Part shown: one piece after another, positions 10,701 through 22,768 of the stretch
How positions within the stretch are numbered: the stretch's first letter is position 1
Layout of the letters: the number at the start of each line of letters is the position of its first letter
Source of the DNA: Liopterus haemorrhoidalis
Taxonomy: Eukaryota > Arthropoda > Insecta > Coleoptera > Dytiscidae
Assembly (NCBI GenBank): GCA_963971575.1
Contig: OZ020611.1
Span: 60,917,381-60,981,380, forward strand
DNA: 64,000 nt
Direction: 5' to 3'
The notes under the pieces: generated by a model
Told to the model about the DNA's origin: nothing
Databases searched by the model: none
What the model saw: the letters and a program-made list of their open reading frames with translations, nothing else
Made by a program: the position numbers and the translations under genes

Positions 10701-11335
10701 TCATATCAAGGTATCCGTGAAAATATATTTTACCCCATTTCACCCCCATAAGGGTCGAATTTCGAGAAATTACTTCTCAGTAGGTACTTATGTCATGGAA
10801 GGAATATTCTCCCTGAATTTTACATTTTTTTAGATTCAATGGACGTTCTACCGAATGAATAATACAAATTTGATCCCTTAGGGGTGACATTTAAAAAAGA
10901 GTCACAATTTTCTAAATATTTTAAAACGACATCAATATACCAAAAAGAAATGTTATGTCAATAAACGCAGTGTGCACGAAGAATTTTATAATACAACCCG
11001 GATGTAGATACAGCCCTTTAGGGGTTGATTATGGCAAAATCCTGTAATTCGTCACTAAGCAATTATTTGAGCAAACTATGTGAGTAAAAACTAAGTCGAT
11101 ATCCCTCCCACCGACCCTAAGAGATATTGAGGAATTCGTGAAAACATATTTTACCCCTTTTCACCCCCTTAAGGATTGAATTTCAAAAAATCCCTTCTTA
11201 GTGGGTATTTATATCATGGAAGGAATATACTCATTTCTAAATATACTAAAATTTCTAGTTTCTAGGTCCAGGGGTTTGGGATGGGCGGTGATGAGTGAAT
11301 CAGTGAGGACAGCTTTATGTATATAGATTTTATTG

Positions 11336-12010
11336 TTCAATTATTAAAAATTTACAAAATGTACAAAAATATTCACAAAAATCAAGAGTGCAAGCCTTAC
11401 CTCTAGATACTTTATTTACAGTTGTACTTATTATTATTATTATTAATAATAAAGTGTAGAGCAAAAGCCAAAGGCTTGTTGTGCTCAGAATATGTACATT
11501 GATACATATTTTTACAAAATAAAACAAAAATAAATACAACTTAATTGTGAAATATAGTTAATAGATAAATTACGAAAACATATAACATACATTATACAGA
11601 AACGGATCAGTTTCTAAATACCAAAAAAATAATATATATAAATATAGAACAAAGTTAAAATAAAATTAGAAAGAGCATTCATGAAGGGAAAATGGTTGCA
11701 ATCCTAGCCTTCAATGCATTTATGGAAGGGGCAGATACCGCTTCGTCCGAGAGTGAGTTCCACAGGTCGAATACTCTGTTAGAGATGAAATGTTGTCTCT
11801 CCTGCCTAGACTATTTCTCGTGCTTCAGCTTGAGCTGGTGGCCACGAAGGCGTTGGTCCAAATTGGGTTGAAACAACGAGGTCGTGTCAGTAGAGAACTT
11901 GCCTGTGGTTATCCTATACATCTGTATAAGATCTCCTCGGCTTCTGCTATCAGCTAGAGACGGTAACTTCAGTTTTCTGAGACGTTCATCATAGGGTAGA
12001 CGTACTTATG
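11336..12010 (-). pseudogene. CR1-clade LINE C-terminus and 3' UTR
   Basis: The minus-strand translation from 12010 gives LPYDERLRKLKLPSLADSRS, RGDLIQMYRITTGKFS, LFQPNLDQRLRGHQLKLKHE, an in-frame TAG, RQERQHFISNRVFDLWNSL, then SINALKARIATIFPS and a stop. This is the classic CR1 tail (RGDLI.MYK...; RGH..KL; F..RV...WN.LP). Catalytic domains are absent. The 3' UTR runs to about 11336, next to the end of family A copy 1, with a TTA microsatellite at 11430-11450. Confidence 0.8.
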
Positions 12011-12299
12011 GTTCAGAGTTAATTTGTGTTTTTGATTCTGGTACAAAAAAGTCATTTTATTATTAATACAGGAAAAATTTTCAAAAAACCAGTAGACTTT
12101 TAATTTATATGATTTATAGCTACATTATATTTATTTAAATATTTATGAGTTACCATTTTATGCTTGTTATTTTTTACAATATTTGATCCTATTTTCAAGT
12201 TTAGTTGATAAGAATGTCTTTTAATTCTGACAATAGTATTTTATTTAACAAGCATAACATGGGGTCTATATTTCACGAGGATAAAGTTTACCACCCGAG

Positions 12300-13135
12300 C
12301 TGTAGGCCAGACCTCCAGACTTTCAGAATCTATGTTATCAAGATGATTGCTGAACCATCAGCTCATGGAATATACAACAATTATGCTAACAGCGTCAACG
12401 GAGATTGTCAGAATGGCGTACTTCTCCTTTTTTCAATCTGACATTAGCTATGGCATTGAGATGTGGTTTGCGTCAACTGGCTGGCAAAGAATTTTTATAA
12501 TCCAAAAACGAGCCATCAGGACTTTAGCCCAAGTTTCGCCGCGCACCTCATGGAAATAAGTTTTCAAGGAATACAAAATCCTGACAGACTAATGTTTATA
12601 AAGACCAACGAAAACAACATACTAAGGCACAGTCAGATTCATAAGTACAATACTAGGAACAGAGAACTTTTTACCATTCCTAGGCACAGATATTCAGACC
12701 AATTCTGTAACTCAGTTACTATGATCAGTTTAACTAAATTTGTCTCTATGAGCAAGGTCAGTTACTATCATGAATGAAAGTCATTATACTTTTTATAATG
12801 TTTTATCTTGTAGTTACGTTACTACACAGTACATTTTTACAGAATTGATCTGATAGTGCATCAAGAAATCTACCCTTAACTGCATGTATCGGTCTCTGTA
12901 ATGCCCTGCCAGCTGTGCTCAGAAATAGCTGCAATGTCAAATTCAAAAGAGGCCTAAAAAATATACTTCTTGACGGAGCGTTTTATAGCGTCTAGCGAAT
13001 TTGTAGATACGATTAATGTCGTAAAATTTTGAAATATATTATTGTTTATATTGACGTATGTTACTGTGTACTAAATGTACAATCAGCTTCAATAAATAAA
13101 ATGATTTGATATTAAAAAAATGATTTGATATGAAC
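12300..13135 (+). pseudogene. Non-LTR retrotransposon RT C-terminal half and 3' end
   Basis: Frames at 12347-12559 and 12463-12777 together give FFQSDISYGIEMWFASTGWQ, RIFIIQKRAIRTLAQVSPRT, then IQNPDRLMFIKTNENN, then HSQIHKYNTRNRELFTIPRH. This is the connection region of a widespread insect LINE family (YG..LWG...; VFVLQKRA+R; DIH.YNTR). A later frame at 12900-13010 retains NALPAVLRNS...FKRGLKN and LLDGAFYSV, the closing motif. At least two frameshifts separate the blocks. The 3' end carries two copies of AAAATGATTTGATAT (13095-13135), probably the element's tail repeat. Confidence 0.7.
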
Positions 13136-13505
13136 AGAATTATGTATTTACAATTGGACACAATGCATTTATTATTTTATGGTCGTAGATTTCTTTGTAA
13201 GTTAATATATTGCGGTATTGTTAACATTTGGATAGATTTAAGCATGTCACTAATTTGCTCACATTTGGGGTATTATTCTTAGTTACTTATAATAGTTATT
13301 TATGCAGTTAATGTGTAAAGGAGGTCTTTTTTATGGAGTGTGAATTTTTGCGCAAGGCGTTGCCAAGTACATTTTCTATAGAATTATAAAATGACAACAG
13401 ACAGAAATACCTTGTTAAAATTACGCATTTTTCTCTCCTCTTTCACTCACCTTGTATTTTATAAAATACCAAATGTTTTATATAATTTAATGTCGACAAA
13501 TTAAT
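13136..13505. other. No recognisable feature
   Basis: AT-rich stretch between a LINE tail and the Penelope fragment. No coding or repeat signal was identified. Confidence 0.4.
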
Positions 13506-14055
13506 ATTGTGAAAATGTTGTTGAAATAACGAACATTGTAAGTTTTATTATTTTTATTTAATAACTGCTCACTAGTTTCGGCTTTAGCCATTTTCAAAGC
13601 AAAGAAATAAGATACAAAGATTACAACTTAAATACTGTTTGCAGGTAAGAATTTATTAATCTTAATCCGTTAATCCTATGAGAGTTGAGGTAGACAAGTC
13701 GGTCATCTCATTAACGGTTTTTCCTATTTTGGTCAATTTCTTTATCTCGTCCGCCTCCAATAAATTTAATTTGGTGTCTTTTGATTGTGAATGAATGACA
13801 TCTGGCTTGAAGTTTAAACAAAATTTTTCTGAGTTCAGATGTACAGCGAATGAAGAATGAGTTTTTTGTTTTTTCCAGGAGGTTTTGTGTTCTTCAATTC
13901 GGATGGCAAAAGATCTTCTTGTTTGGCCACAATAGGCAGAGCCACACGTGTCACATGTTAACATGTAAACGCCACTCTTATCCAGTGTAATTGCTTTGTG
14001 TTTATTATTTACTAAAGATTTTTTAATGTTGTTAATATTTCTAAATGAAACTTTG
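13506..14055 (-). pseudogene. Penelope-like element: GIY-YIG endonuclease fragment, copy 1
   Basis: The minus strand reads NINNIKKSLVNNKHKAITLD, then KSGVYMLTCDTCGSAYCGQT, RRSFAIRIEEHKTSWKKQ, HSSFAVHLNSEKFC, and a long tail to a stop at 13662. GVY...AYCGQT followed by R...EH is the GIY-YIG nuclease fold used by Penelope-like elements, with the usual CxxC insertion between the two motifs. The reverse transcriptase is missing. The downstream UTR (13506-13660) contains CACTAGTTTCGGCTTTAGCC. A close second copy lies at 26530-27135. Residues around the nuclease motifs look intact, but the gene is truncated. Confidence 0.8.
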
Positions 14056-15203
14056 ACGTTGTTAGAGTTTATTTAACTATCAGCTACTGATAGATCCGCT
14101 AGTAAAAATAGCAAGTTAGCTATTTTGGTACTGATAGATCCCAAGTAAAGGTTTTGTTATTGTTAAATTTTTTACTATCTGTATTTTCATATCCCACCGT
14201 TTGAAATATTCTCTTATAAACGTTATTCGCAGAGAAATTTGTATGAATAGGGACTTATTTTTTACAGCATCGCCTAAACTCTTCGTTAAAAGCGATGATG
14301 GGATCAGAGTTGCTAGTTGGCAAGCGTAAGAAAATACATACAGCTACGTCACTCACTTTAACTTAAATATGTATACGCATTCCACGAATATTAGAATTTT
14401 CCCAGACGATTTATGGAGATAGATATTAATATTATTTTTTATAAAATATGTCATACCTAACATGAAAATATCATCCAATATGAACAGTTTTGTATAGAAT
14501 TTTATAGAATAAAGCAAGGGTTCGAACCGACGTAAAATATGGTTCGATTTCAGTTAACGGTTTTCTTAATCTCTGTGGTTAATTTAAAATTTTAACCAGT
14601 TCAATAACAGGTTTATCATTTAGTTCGTTCAGATTCAGTGCGGTACATTTATATATATTTTTAATAATTAGAATAATATGCCCCGGCACCGGGGCAAAAT
14701 GAGCACAAGCAAGCTTTTTTTATATCGTCATAACTTTTATTTTTGTAGTTTTCTTTAAGTTTTTTTTTATTGTCTGTAATAATTAAACAAAAAATCATCT
14801 TACGAATAAAAGTATTTAGAAATTTTTTACGATATTTCTTAAGATGTTATTAAAGATAATCCTTAAGGTGCCCGTTATGCTCCGGCTTCCCCTACTTCTT
14901 GCTTATCATTTTTATAATGAAACTTTAAGAGGCATAGAACATTAATTGCCCTATGAAACAATCGTTGACTTTACTTTGTAACAAATTTATTATTTTATTT
15001 TTAAGTATACAAGATGTTGAAAAATTTCTTTCATTTTGTGTTGACATTGGCCAAACTGATATGAGTTCATTAACAAGCATCGTAAAGTTAGGTTTGAGAG
15101 AATACATTGCTTCAAAAAGCTCATCTTTTTTCTTATAGAAGCAAATATATATTCTCTGCTTGCATAGAACTAAGTTTTATTATTGAAATTTATATTGCTT
15201 TAG
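14056..15203. other. AT-rich stretch, no recognisable gene
   Basis: Overlapping open frames of about 60 codons on both strands at 14925-15138 have no recognisable domain. A local repeat of CTACTGATAGATCC / GTACTGATAGATCC at 14082-14150 is the only structure seen. Confidence 0.4.
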
Positions 15204-15440
15204 CCCAGGGATTGGCAACCAGCGACTCGCCAAACGATTTTATGCAGCTCATCAGTAAGAAAATATAATATTTACTTTTCTTATCCAACGTAGCCTACAC
15301 AGCTATTATTACTACCGCACTGTTTTAGGCTTCTTACACACTAGACGTATTTATTCCGACGTAATTAGGTGTAAACCGGCGTAAAGAAGAACTTAAGATA
15401 GCAAAATATAGAAATAACTAAAGAAAGTATGGCCCGCAAA
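15204..15440. mobile_element. hAT MITE, left part only
   Basis: CAGGGATTGGCAACCAGCG is a typical hAT terminal repeat, and ATGGCCCGCAAAAA near 15430 is the sort of subterminal motif such MITEs carry. No matching right end or 8-bp duplication is visible before the minisatellite begins, so the right side is lost or replaced. Confidence 0.45.
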
Positions 15441-15475
15441 AAAAAAGATATTAAATACTACCTGCGACGTAGAAA

Positions 15476-16918
15476 TGGTTGGCATTTTTTTCGGCAAACC
15501 TAACTTTTTCAGCGATTTTTTCAGCTATTTTTTCTGCAATATTTTCAGCAATTTTTTCATCAATTTTTTCAGCAATTGGTTCAGCAATTTTTTCAGCAAA
15601 CCTTTTTTTTTCAGCAATTTTTTCGGCAAACCAAAATTTTTCAGCAATTTTTTCAGCAATTTTTTCGGCAATTTTCTCAGCAATTTTTTCAGCAATTTTT
15701 TCGACAAACTTAGTTTTTCAGCAATTTTTTCGGCAAACCAAAGTTTTTCAGCAATTTTTTCGGCAATTTTTTCAGCAATTTTTTCAGCAATATTTTCAGC
15801 AATTTTTTCAGCAATTTTTTTATTAATTTTTTCGGCAATTTTTTCAGCAACTTTTTTGGCAATTGTTTCAGCATTTTTTCAGAAATTTTTTCGGCAATTT
15901 TCTGAGCAATTTTTTCAGCAATTTTTTCGGCAAACTTAACTTTTTCAGCAATTTTTTCGGCAAACCAAACTTTTTCAGCAATTTTTTCGGCAATTGTTTC
16001 AGCAATTTTTCAGCAATTTTTTCGGCAATTTTCCCAGCACTTTTTTCAGCAATTTTTTCAGCAATTTTTTCGGCAATTTTCTCAGCAATTTTTTCAGCAA
16101 TTTTTTCAGCAATTTTTTCAGCAATTATTTCAACAATTTTTTCGGCAATTTTCTCAGTAATTATTTCGGCAATTATCTCAGCAATTTTTTCGGCAATTTT
16201 CTCAGCAATTTTTTTGGCAATTTTCTCAGCAATTTTCTCAGCAATTTTCTCAGCATTTTTTTCAGCAATTTTTTCGGCAATTTTCTCAGCAATTTTCTCA
16301 GCAATTTTTTCAGCAATTTTTTCAGCATTTTTTTCGGCAATTTTTTGGCAATTTTTTCGGCAATTTTCCGGCAATTTTTTCGGCAATTTTTTCAGCAATT
16401 TTTTCAGCAATTTTTCCGGCAATTTTTTCAGCAAACTTAACTTCTTCAATAATTTTTTCGGCAAACCAAACTTTTGTTTCAGCAATTTTTCAGCAATTTT
16501 TCCGGAAATTTTCTCAGCAATTTTTTCGGCAATTATCTCAGCAATTTATCAGCACTTTTTTCAGCAATATTTTCAGCAATTTTTTCAGCGATTTTTTCAG
16601 CAATTTTTTCAGCAATTTTTTCGGCCATTTTCTCGGCAATTTTTTCAGCAATTTTTTCAGCAATTTTTTCAGCAACGTTTTCAGCAATTTTTTCGGGATT
16701 TTTTTCGGGAATTTTTTCGGGAATTTTTCGGCAATTTTTTCGGCAATTTTTTCGGCTATTTTTTCAATAATTTTTTCAGAATTTTTTTCGGCAATATTTT
16801 CATCAAACCTAACTTTTTCAGCCATTTTTTCGGCAAACCTATTTTTTTCAGCAATTTTTTCGGCAAACCTAACATTTTCAGCAATTTTGTCAGCAATTTT
16901 TTCGGCAAATCTAACTTA
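15476..16918. repeat. 12-bp minisatellite (TTTTTTCAGCAA) with higher-order blocks
   Basis: About 1.44 kb is built from a 12-bp unit TTTTTT(C)(A/G)GCAA and near variants. Periodic longer blocks end in GGCAAACC(T/A)AAC. Because 12 is a multiple of three, open frames appear on both strands: plus frames read FSAIFSAI and FSNFFGN; the minus frame reads IAEKIAEK in one half and LLKKLLKK in the other. The largest open frames are 377 codons (plus) and 205 codons (minus). None has a start context, flanking domain or non-repeat coding extension, so I treat it as a repeat rather than a gene. Confidence 0.9.
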
Positions 16919-16925
16919 ATCGATT

Positions 16926-18790
16926 TCAACAATTCAATTTTTCCCGAGGAAGAAACTCTATCGGAATCCTCGGCTGGCCGCTTTCTAGAACACTAGATAT
17001 ATATCCAACCCCATCGAATGACGAAGGGTGCTTTGGAAATCTACACATGTTCAATATGCGACACAAAAGTTTTTCCGCACACACAGCACAAATACTCTCC
17101 ATATGACACAGGCATACTATTCTCAGTCTCTCTCTCCGTCGGGCACGAGCAGTCTCAGCTAGTGTTATTCTCTGCTGTTCAAACTGGTTCACTGCACAAG
17201 ACTCCGAGTGTTTCCACCTGGAACGATCAGTACATACCTTCTCCCAAGATGAATGTAGGAGGTGACATGATTTGAGTGAACTCTTGATCATATCTTTGTA
17301 TCTCCTGTACGGAGCTCCAGGGTTTCTACTGCCATATGATAACTCTGAATACAGTACCTGCTTAGGCATACGGTTTTCTGGCATTCTAATTACATGTCTT
17401 GTCCATTTAAGATGTTTCTGGATTAGGGTAGCTTCAATGCTCAACCTGCTTTTTTTAGAATGTCAGTATCAGGCACGTAGTCCTGCTATTTAATCTTCAG
17501 AATAGATCGTAAACATCACTGATTAAATCTTTCCAACAATCTGATGTGTCTATGATAGAGACACCATGATTTGCTACTATATAGGAGTACTGAGAGGATC
17601 ACCGTTCTGTAAACCTTTATCTTGGTGTGATACTGTAGACCTCTGATATTCCAGACCAATTTCCTCAATCTTCCAAACGCTGAGGTAGCTAAAGATATCC
17701 TCTTAGTAATTTCGTCATCGATCGTGCCTTTCGTTGTAACTATGCTACGGAGATATTTGAAAGCATTCACCTCTTTAAGTTCGGTGCCAGCGAGGTAGAA
17801 CTTATGTATTTATTGAGGTTTATCCTGTCTAATAAACGTCTTATCGAGATTTACTGCAAGGCCGAAATCTTTTGCAGCATCAACAAATTTGATGATGGCT
17901 TCTTGCAAACGAATTGGTGTGTTGTCTACTAAGGCACAGTCGTCAGCATACAGCGCTCTGTAATAATACTATTGCAGATTTTTCTCATGCTGTTAAGACG
18001 TGATAACTTTAACAGTCCACCGTCAGTACGGAATTTAATTTCAAGACCACCAATGTAATCGTTGAAGGCATGTTGCAGTACGGTTGTCAAGTATAGTGAA
18101 AATAGCTCTAGTTATATAAATGTATTGTAATGTATTATTTTTATTGTATTTTCATTTTATTGTATTATATTATATGACTGTATGACATACTATCATAAAT
18201 GATTATTACATGTATTGATTTTATGATAATGAAACAATAAACTAAACTAAACTAAACTAAACTAGCGAGGGTGCAAAAACACAACCTTGTTTAGTACCAT
18301 TTTGTACACTAAAAGTCGTAGATGACATATTTCCGACTGATATGTATGCTTCCATACCATCGTGCAGTTGTTTGATAAAATTGATAAAGTTTGAAGTACA
18401 GCCATATTTATGTAGTACTTGCCATAAAGCTTTACGAGGCACGGAGTCAAAAGCTTTGGTAAAGTAAATGAAGCAAAATATAGAGGCATATTTTGTCCAC
18501 GACTTTTCTCTAACAATTGACGAGTTACAAGTCGTTGGTAGTTCTGTAAGGGCGAAATCCGCTCTGTGACTCTGGTAGCACATTGTCGCTTATTTTGGGG
18601 CTTAGCCGATTAGAGAGAATTTTAGCCAATATCTTTTCTCCAACCGAGAGAAGACTTACCCCACGATAGTTGTTGCAGTCTGCTCTGCTACCCTTGTTTT
18701 TAAATATTGGAGTGATTTTTGCATCCCGAAACTGTTTTGGTACAATCTCTACAAGACTACTAGATATTACTAGACTTACTATATAACTAT
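16926..18790 (-). pseudogene. RTE-like non-LTR retrotransposon: RT domain to C-terminal zinc finger
   Basis: The minus strand, from high to low coordinates, reads DAKITPIFKNKGSRADCNNY, RGVSLLSVGEKILAKIL, FTKAFDSVPRKALWQVLHKY, QLHDGMEAYISVG and NGTKQGCVFAPSL (RT palm motifs). A 156-bp insertion follows, then LFSLYLTTVLQHAFNDYIGG. After the region of the catalytic YADD come FKYLRSIVTTKGTIDDEI, VLLYSSKSWCLYHRHIRLLE, and SIEATLIQKHLKWTRHVIRM...PKQVLYSELS. The tail ends in a Cys-rich finger (ICAVCAEKLLC). Several frameshifts and stops (17444/17516, 17770 and beyond) make it dead. The last codons run into the edge of the minisatellite. Confidence 0.8.
18103..18266. mobile_element. 156-bp insertion with (AAACT)n tail and TAGC target duplication
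   Basis: The direct repeat TAGC (18103-18106 and 18263-18266) flanks 156 bp that end in five copies of TAAAC. Removing the insert and one TAGC joins the RT frame from FAPSL to FSLYLT. A tandem short-motif 3' tail indicates a short LINE/SINE 3' end inserted on the plus strand. Confidence 0.7.
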
Positions 18791-19467
18791 CCTGAAATCG
18801 GCAAGATAATTACACTTCAAGTTTAATTCTTTGTTTCTGTGAATGTTTGTAAAGCAGTACGCCACTGTGCTCTCATGAACATGGTAAAATTAGCAGAGTG
18901 TGATCAATCTGAAAGCTGGGATTCAGTACAAGTTGAAAGATCACAGCGTTCATTTCTCAACTGAACTCGACTTATCCATCACGGTGACACTCTGGTAATG
19001 TTGCCGTGAATCCTGCCAACGACAAATGTCTTTAATGTGTCAACGCTCTTTAGCCAACGTCGAAACATGCGTAACATACGATATCATCACTAATTATAAG
19101 TGTTACGTTTCAAATAACTACGTAATATTTTCAGTGTTAATAACCATTATAAACCATAATGCTTGCGTACATAATTAAAGTTACTTGGCAGAAAATTATA
19201 ATACAAGCCTAGATCAGATAACGACAACCAGTCAAAGAAAATCTGGAATGATGCAGTAGAAAAATTGATGTGGAATATGAATTTTCACAAACTTCAGTTT
19301 CAAAGGAATGGGAATCGATATTTGATATTTTTTAGATATCAATGTGTCTTATCGAGCTATTCATGTTTTTGATATCGATATTGCGAGACCTATGTTATCG
19401 AACTATCAATGTTTTGGTACTAAGTTTATATTCTTGATTTTGCCACTAAAATAAAAAATAAAATCTA
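18791..19467. other. No recognisable feature
   Basis: Mixed-composition sequence. No coding, RNA or repeat signal that I could support. Confidence 0.4.
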
Positions 19468-20492
19468 TACAGGGTGTTTACGGTCTTTTTATTTCTTTTT
19501 TAATGGGTGATACTACAAATCAAAAGAAGGCGAAAAACTGTAAAACACCTAAGTAAAAGTATTATAATAAAAGAGATATTAATTTTTTAAATTTTCATAG
19601 GTAAGCGATAAATTAATGTTAGAAAAACTTGTAGTAACCTGTTCACTGACGAAAATCCCTTAACCAGTACACGGCAAATTGCTTGTCAAGTAGGTGGTCT
19701 TAAATCGTATTGTATGGCGAACACTGTTTGTTTGTTTATTGTTTTTTTTTTTTTTTTTTTATTAGCTACGTTTACGCGTAACGACACAAACAATTGCCAC
19801 AATACACATATCTGGACTTTCGAAAATCCACATGTTGTTTACCGTGGTCATTTTCAGGACAAATTTTCTGTGAACGTATGAGCCAGATTGGTTAACTGAC
19901 AGTTGATTTTTTGTGTTACCAAATCGATTAAATGCTGAAATTTATTTTATTTATTTTTTTTTACAAAATAATTTGCCAGAACTCTTAGAAGTTATTCCAC
20001 TAAATGTACGTTAAATAATGTGGTTTCTTCAAGACGGTGCATTTCAGCCGTTTCGTTCGTCAACACTTAAACAATGTATTTGTGGGGGCAGTTGAAGACC
20101 ATGGTATACACACCACCGAAATTATGGACCTAGAGGGTCTCAGTAACCAGGTAGAAGTAGCAGCGGAGGAATGTCGACAATGCATGGGCCTTACAGCATA
20201 CGCTGATTCATGGATATGCCGAGCAAGACTTTGCATACAACAAAGCAGGCATATGCCGCCTGCCCAATGTTTAATGTATAATAATAATAATATTAACAAT
20301 AAAGTAATAACTTCAAACGTCTGCTGTAAAAGTGCTTATCGTTTTCTTTGGATCCTATAAAAATAAAAACTTAAAAATTTAATATCTCTTTTATAAAACT
20401 TTTACTGAGGTGTTTTAAGAATTTTTGCCTTCTTCTGACCTGTAGTATCACACATCAAAAAATAAATAAGAAGACCGTTAACACCCTGTATA
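19466..20492 (+). mobile_element. mariner-superfamily element with about 125-bp terminal inverted repeats
   Basis: Ends are TA-TACAGGGTGTTTACGGTC and GACCGTTAACACCCTGTA-TA. The inverted similarity continues for about 125 bp (through GTGATACTACA and AAAACACCT). The interior keeps mariner pieces: STRQIARQVGGLKS-like helix-turn-helix (19660-19700), ENPHVVYRGHFQDKFSVNV (19800-19880), then IMWFLQDGAF with the second catalytic Asp and HFSRFVRQHLNNVF (20020-20085). The rest of the catalytic domain was replaced by a LINE 3' end inserted at about 20085. Stops and frameshifts throughout make it inactive. Confidence 0.78.
20085..20305 (+). mobile_element. LINE 3'-end fragment inserted in the mariner
   Basis: Translation switches abruptly from mariner HLNNVF to EDHGIHTTEIMDLEGLSNQV, AAEECRQCMGL and YADSWICRARLCIQQS, and ends in a TAATAATAATAATATTAA tail. 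The simple-repeat tail indicates a non-LTR 3' end. I recognise the peptide as a repeated insect sequence but cannot assign the clade. Confidence 0.5.
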
Positions 20493-22640
20493 GTCTAGTA
20501 GTTTCTCGAGGCAGCCATAGCGTTAGAACGTGTTTCTCTAAGCTTTTTTAACAGTACTTAATTAGCAGCAAATCGCACAAATACTGCAAAACACGCAAAA
20601 CTTTCAAAGTTCTTCAACTTACGAAAACACTTCGTGCACCTTAGTTGATTCGAAGAAAAGATCAACAAATATACCATCACCTGAAGCCAGCCAGCCAATA
20701 TTGTCAGACAAAATCGTTTTCAAACGCTGACCAATATCTCAACAGAAGGTGGAGAAAAGCAAATTAAACCTCCACTAGTATTTATACCATGAGTTACGGG
20801 ATACCAGGAGTTAAGAACTTCCACAATCAGACAGACCTTCTGGACACATTTGCTAAAAGTATGGGTTCTGTTTCTGGTTCTGTCGGGTTCTGTCGAAGAG
20901 TCCTTTGCATTTTATGCAGCACAGGGGTCTTCGGCACACGCACGTCTTATTTTTTAGATTAAATGTTTTGTATTCTTTACGGTCGGATATATGAATTCGA
21001 ATAAATAATAGTTTTCATACGTATTTATTATTTTCAGGGTTCAGAAATTCAGATGTAATTTATTAGTTAACAAAAACTTCATTTGCTGCTTTAAATTTAG
21101 CAAACAAAAAATTATATTTGAGAGAAGTAGACCTTTATCTAAACCTGAAAATCCTTAGAAACTGTTATTAAAAAACTGAAGTAAAGTCTTGACATTCGCG
21201 AGGGTTACGTTCCCGAGTTCCCCGCGAAGGTGGAAATTCCAGGAATAGATCTAACCATAAAATTTAGTATATTTTAAGTTGGCAGCTCGCAGTTAGTTTT
21301 TCATGCTCGATCGTTGTACGGGTTATATCAAGTAATATAACATGCAAAGCATAGTTGGAGAATACTATATTTCTATTTTCTAGTACGTTCTTTGTTCATA
21401 AGGCTCAGTAAATTAAGAGAGTTTGCGCAGTTCGTATGTACCCGACATGCCACGTTAAGTGAAAACAATTATACTTACCTTTTGTCAGTGGGAGAATTCT
21501 TCAGTATTATTTTATTGCATTGAAACTAGTTGGGCCATTTAACGTTGTATGCACAACGAATTTGAATTATAAACTACGTCGCAAACTTTTATTTATAATA
21601 TCTTCTCTACGCGCATAGTCCGAAAATTATTTTGTGCGCATAATTGAGATATATATATATATATATATATATATGTAAATAATTCTCGCGTAAAAACACG
21701 AGAAAAAACAACAAACTGCGTAAATTTCGAACCTGCGTCGCTAAATTTCGACTGTAATATGAAATTCACATTGCAAATAGTATATTTTCCTTTTTTTATA
21801 TAGAAATTTTTCATTAAATTCCAAACGTTTAAGCGAATCCTAATGGAATTTTAATGATAGAAGGTAGAATTCAAAATCCAATTTCGTTTAAACCAAAGAA
21901 ACCGACTATAGTTCATAAGTTTTTTATTTCTTAAACATTTTTCTTTCGTTTTACATGTGTTTTCACTGCATCCCTTTATCAAAAAGTCACGCCACGCCAT
22001 TGTATATGACATATCTTTCGGGTTATTTTACTATAGTATAAAATATCAGTAAATTAATGTGAAACATGATACCTTCCTGAACTATAAAAAAATATAGTGC
22101 TCTTCCACTGCAATACGTCTAATAGCATTTTTTAATGTAAAATCGTTTTGTGGGTTGCACACAAATATAAAAGCATAAATCTGTACTGGAACATCCAATT
22201 AACATCACATTGTGCTGAATTTCTTAAATTTCAACGATATATTGTCTGACGGATTATGTAAAAAATAGCCCATTGTTTAAATTTTAACAATTTTAATAAA
22301 AAATATATTAGTTTTTTAGATTAAAAATAAAATGTCATTCTATCAATTTCTATATGCTTTAATTCCAGTCTAATTTATAAATGTGAGAAAGTTATTATAA
22401 TATAATTTTGAAAATAAATAATTTTGAACCAAATTAAACTTACATCGGTTTACATCAATTTTGAGAGTTTATATAAGAAAATCGAGCAGTGTAGACGTAG
22501 AAAAAAAAGTTGTGGAGCATTTTGCGACTCAGCAATGCGTTGTTTTTATCAAACATACTACAAAACGCTTCGACTACGATAACCTTCAAATTTCTTTTAT
22601 TTTTGACAGTAACTAAAACATGTTAACAAACAAAATAGAT
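20493..22640. other. About 2.1 kb without a recognisable gene
   Basis: It contains a (TA)n run (21647-21675) and a GC-richer patch at 21190-21235 (CGCGAGGGTTACGTTCCCGA) of the kind found in dispersed repeats. No coding frame with a domain was found; the longest (21593-21814, minus) includes the TA repeat. Confidence 0.45.
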
Positions 22641-22768
22641 GCTATTAGAGCGCTAAAAATCTACAAGTGGTTCATCAGCAACCATCGCAGTCTGACCGTG
22701 TGGTGAGGCATTTAGACAAGATTTGTTATTTTACATTACTTCTTCGAAGACATTGCCAATAACGTTGT

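Larger units (their letters stand above)
8762..11335 (+). repeat. Family A interspersed repeat, copy 1 (interrupted)
   Basis: It starts CTAGCTGAGGTACCCGTGC followed by TTCGCTACGG and ends GTTTGGGATGGGCGGTGATG followed by TTATGTATATAGAT. The same start and end appear in the copy at 33331-35971. Internally it has the palindromic landmark CCCTTAGGGGT and the phrase GAGATATTGAGGAATTCGTG, repeated in a unit of about 400 bp. A MITE (9095-9801) and a probable solo LTR (9856-10700) interrupt it. It encodes no protein I can recognise. Its class is uncertain: a Helitron-like or an RTE-derived nonautonomous element are both possible. Confidence 0.7.

Noticed and set aside
15863..16996. A 377-codon plus ORF rich in Phe, Ser, Ala, Ile
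   Set aside because: It is made of the 12-bp minisatellite, which is open by unit length. There is no non-repeat domain and no promoter-like context.
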